From Oribacterium sp. P6A1 (GTDB lineage: Bacteria > Bacillota > Clostridia > Lachnospirales > Lachnospiraceae): DNA of 64,000 bases. Both the position numbers and the translations under genes were made by a program. The first letter of the stretch is position 1, and every line of letters starts with the position of its first letter. Location: the NCBI RefSeq assembly GCF_000702885.1, contig NZ_JNKO01000007.1, forward strand, positions 124,001 through 188,000. The letters run 5' to 3'. Below, one piece after another: positions 62,124 to 64,000 of the stretch. The notes below the pieces were generated by a model that saw only the letters and a program-made list of their open reading frames with translations, was not told the origin of the DNA and did not search any database.

Positions 62124-63800
62124 TCATCGTGTCTCTGCCGGCATCTCAGGAGCACCTTCAGGTGGATTTCCCATCTGCCCCGCAGCACCATTCATCTCAG
62201 GTAGTGTTCCTCCCATGTCAGAAGGAGCATTTCCGCCTTGGCCTCCCGGACCACCCTGACCTCTTGGGCCGCCCTGACCCGGACCGCCCATTCTTCCGCC
62301 CATCATATTGGCAGAACGCTCCCCAATGGTACCTGTGAGCCCGTCAATGGTCACCGTTTCTTCCTGATCACCTGTCTTTACGGTATAGGTCTCTCCATCC
62401 TTAAGTTTAGCGTCAGAAAGCAGGAATGCTGTAAATGCCTTTGTGGAGTCAGCATTTTCATAGATCACGTTTCCTTCGCTGTCTGTAACAGTGATTTCTG
62501 TGCCTGCTGCCTGTTTCTCCGAATAGTAAACTATAATCTGTGCCTGGGTTGAATCCTCACTGAAGCTCTGGAACATACCGCTGGAACCCGTAAGCGCAAA
62601 GCTTCCGCCTGTTATGGTGGCTGTTCCGTTGTAATCGAGAGATGCATTGCCATCCATCTCAGGACCGTCAACATAAATATCTCCACCGGTAATGACTACA
62701 TTTCCGTTTGAATCAATACCGTCTCCGGCGGCTGTTATGTACACGGTTCCTCCGTTTATGGTTATGGCCGCTCCATCAGTGACTGCAAAAATATCATCTG
62801 AAGTATCGGATCCCCCTGCGGAATTGATACCGTCGTCAGAAGCCGTGACACTGACCTCTCCACCGTTTATGGTTACGGAAAGTCCCTCAAGACCCTCATA
62901 GGATTCAGCCACATTTACTTTTCCGCCGTTTATGATAAGTGCCGTCTCCGCATGAATTCCATCGTCTTCCGCGGAAATGTTGACAGTTCCGTCGCTGATG
63001 ATCACATCCCCCTTGGAATGAAGGGCATCCTCACCGGAAGTGATATTGAAGGTTCCTGCCTGAATCTCCAGACTGTCCTTGCCGTTAATGCCGTGCTCCG
63101 CTGCATTTATATTGAGGGTCACCGCTTCTGATACCATCAGAAGATCCTTTCCATGGATACCGTCTGCGTAACCGCCGTTGACATTAAGGGTACCTGTTCC
63201 AATGATATAGAGGTCGGACTTGCTGTATATAGCCGCGTCGGGAATTTCCTCTGCAACGGTGCTGTCTGTCGAAGATACAGCCTCACGTTTGTCCTCCACC
63301 GTATTATCAGTACCTGCCTCAATCTCTAAGAAGAAATTACCGGAAGTCTTTACATAAATCGGTGCTGTTTCGCTGTTACTGATGCTGAAGCCGTCAAGGA
63401 CAAGCTGAACATCATCCTTGTCTCCGGCTTCCACCAGAATCTGTCCCTCCGTAAGGGTACCGCTCAGTCTGTAGGTACCGGCCTTTGTTATGGTTATGGT
63501 AGAGCCTGACAGCTTTACACTGTCTGAATTCTGCCCGCTTATGTCAATATTTCCATCGGTAACTGTTATGGCTATTTCGCCCTTTGCAGACTTTACATCT
63601 TTGGAAGCCGAAACCGAAGAAACGCTCTCCGATGAGCTGTCGGAAGAAGCCTGAGCTGCTGCATCCCCTGTTCCCGAAGCCTGATCGGTCTTTGTGTTAC
63701 CGCAGCCTGTTGCCATAACAGAAGCAACGACCGCAGCAGTCAGCACTTCTGCCATACCCTTAAGTGTTCTGTTATATATCTCTTTTGAATAGTTGTTCAT
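62124..63800 (-). CDS. lipoprotein with DUF4353-type carbohydrate-binding beta-helix
   Basis: A 558-residue exported lipoprotein: lipobox ATGC near residue 33, Ser/Ala linker, then a right-handed beta-helix whose rungs repeat a pattern of NGG-x-V-x-I-x-AxDDGI(N/H/D) (INAAEHGINGKDSLEI, ISAEDDGIHAETALIINGG, VTASDDGINSAGG, ITAAGDGIDSNGNVVITGG). This is the DUF4353 pattern. The tail is Gly/Pro/Met-rich (GGRMGGPGQGG). Such proteins accompany CotH, VTC and DUF4956 proteins in Lachnospiraceae; the partial DUF4956 gene upstream fits. GGAGG precedes the ATG. Confidence 0.85.
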   Translation of the reverse strand: MNNYSKEIYNRTLKGMAEVLTAAVVASVMATGCGNTKTDQASGTGDAAAQASSDSSSESVSSVSASKDVKSAKGEIAITVTDGNIDISGQNSDSVKLSGSTITITKAGTYRLSGTLTEGQILVEAGDKDDVQLVLDGFSISNSETAPIYVKTSGNFFLEIEAGTDNTVEDKREAVSSTDSTVAEEIPDAAIYSKSDLYIIGTGTLNVNGGYADGIHGKDLLMVSEAVTLNINAAEHGINGKDSLEIQAGTFNITSGEDALHSKGDVIISDGTVNISAEDDGIHAETALIINGGKVNVAESYEGLEGLSVTINGGEVSVTASDDGINSAGGSDTSDDIFAVTDGAAITINGGTVYITAAGDGIDSNGNVVITGGDIYVDGPEMDGNASLDYNGTATITGGSFALTGSSGMFQSFSEDSTQAQIIVYYSEKQAAGTEITVTDSEGNVIYENADSTKAFTAFLLSDAKLKDGETYTVKTGDQEETVTIDGLTGTIGERSANMMGGRMGGPGQGGPRGQGGPGGQGGNAPSDMGGTLPEMNGAAGQMGNPPEGAPEMPAETR

Positions 63801-63816
63801 TTCTTTACCTCCGGAA

Positions 63817-64000
63817 TCAGAGTGACTCCACCTTTTCAGAAATTCTTCCGCAGCTTATCTCCAAATTGCCGTTTCTGGTTCTGATGTCGTCAATCATCTG
63901 CTTCTCATTTTTCTTATCCTTAAGTGTCAGATGATATACCAGCTCATAAAGTGAACCCATATTTACAGTCTTAACTCTCATAAGCTGTGCATCCTCTGAA
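63817..64000 (-). CDS. DUF4956 family protein, C-terminal 60 residues only
   Basis: The minus strand from the right edge carries an open frame ending at a TGA (63817-63819), coding SEDAQLMRVKTVNMGSLYEL...KDKKNEKQMIDDIRTRNGNLEISCGR. The YEL-x-Y-x-x-x-LKDKKNEK and IRTRNGN segments match the C-terminus of DUF4956 membrane proteins, usually next to VTC-type polyphosphate polymerase and CotH genes. The N-terminus lies outside the window. 16 bases separate it from the DUF4353-like gene, so they are co-transcribed. Confidence 0.72.
   Translation of the reverse strand, partial: SEDAQLMRVKTVNMGSLYELVYHLTLKDKKNEKQMIDDIRTRNGNLEISCGRISEKVESL

Noticed and set aside
1-64000. CRISPR arrays, prophage or insertion sequences
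   Set aside because: No regularly spaced repeats, cas genes, integrases, phage structural genes or classical transposases were seen; the Rpn-type gene is the only recombination-linked gene.

Overview
The window looks like chromosome from a Lachnospiraceae-type Firmicute (Butyrivibrio-like at best; the genus cannot be fixed from sequence alone). Clues are class II GalT, the UPF0210/ACT pair, Rpn-type PD-(D/E)XK proteins, repeat-bearing VanZ proteins, SGNH-fold surface proteins, strong Shine-Dalgarno sites and many T-tailed terminators. Almost every gene is on the minus strand. The exceptions are a tRNA-Leu, two SGNH-fold genes and one Rpn-type gene.

Layout. 1-19.5 kb is housekeeping: UPF0210 and ACT proteins, an MBL hydrolase, coaE, polA, a zinc-finger membrane protein, tRNA-Leu(CAA), upp, a left-handed beta-helix protein, topB, galM, asd, parC/parE, a divergent type I phosphoribosyltransferase and a secreted beta-helix protein. 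19.9-23.8 kb is the Leloir operon galK-galE-galT, with a near-consensus promoter before galK and a long terminator after galT. 24-25.6 kb holds an sce7726-family protein overlapping an AEC permease. 25.8-29.7 kb holds two divergent membrane-anchored SGNH-fold proteins. 29.9-32.8 kb holds a large XRE-like regulator and a secreted HELGH metalloprotease. The protease has a leader of about 400 nt with two tandem GEMM-I (c-di-GMP-I class) riboswitch aptamers and an intrinsic terminator between them.

32.8-54.6 kb is a Wzx/Wzy-type exopolysaccharide locus, visibly more AT-rich than its flanks. It encodes an LCP transferase, a secreted Ser/Thr/Gly-rich protein, CpsB phosphatase, Wzz-like adaptor, Tyr-tailed BY-kinase, several glycosyltransferases, two polysaccharide pyruvyl transferase family proteins, an Fe-S F420-dehydrogenase-like protein, a nitroreductase-like protein, acyltransferase, Wzy, Wzx and the initiating sugar transferase. 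A VanZ/repeat gene, an Rpn-type gene and a decayed copy of the VanZ gene interrupt it. 54.7-64 kb holds a third SGNH-fold paralogue divergent from the LCP gene, a Na/Pi cotransporter, a membrane protein, a phosphodiester glycosidase, a GT2-GtrA fusion, a DUF4353-like lipoprotein and the end of a DUF4956 gene.

Most notable: (1) the tandem GEMM-I leader of the metalloprotease, whose gene-proximal aptamer has A where the c-di-GMP-contacting G20 should be, the change known from cGAMP-sensing GEMM-Ib RNAs; (2) three SGNH-fold paralogues that have all lost the catalytic Ser and His and share an unnamed second domain; (3) a short dispersed hairpin repeat fused to the Shine-Dalgarno of two unrelated genes. 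Together these suggest a cell-surface programme (polysaccharide, surface proteins, surface protease) tied to cyclic-dinucleotide signalling; that link is inference.
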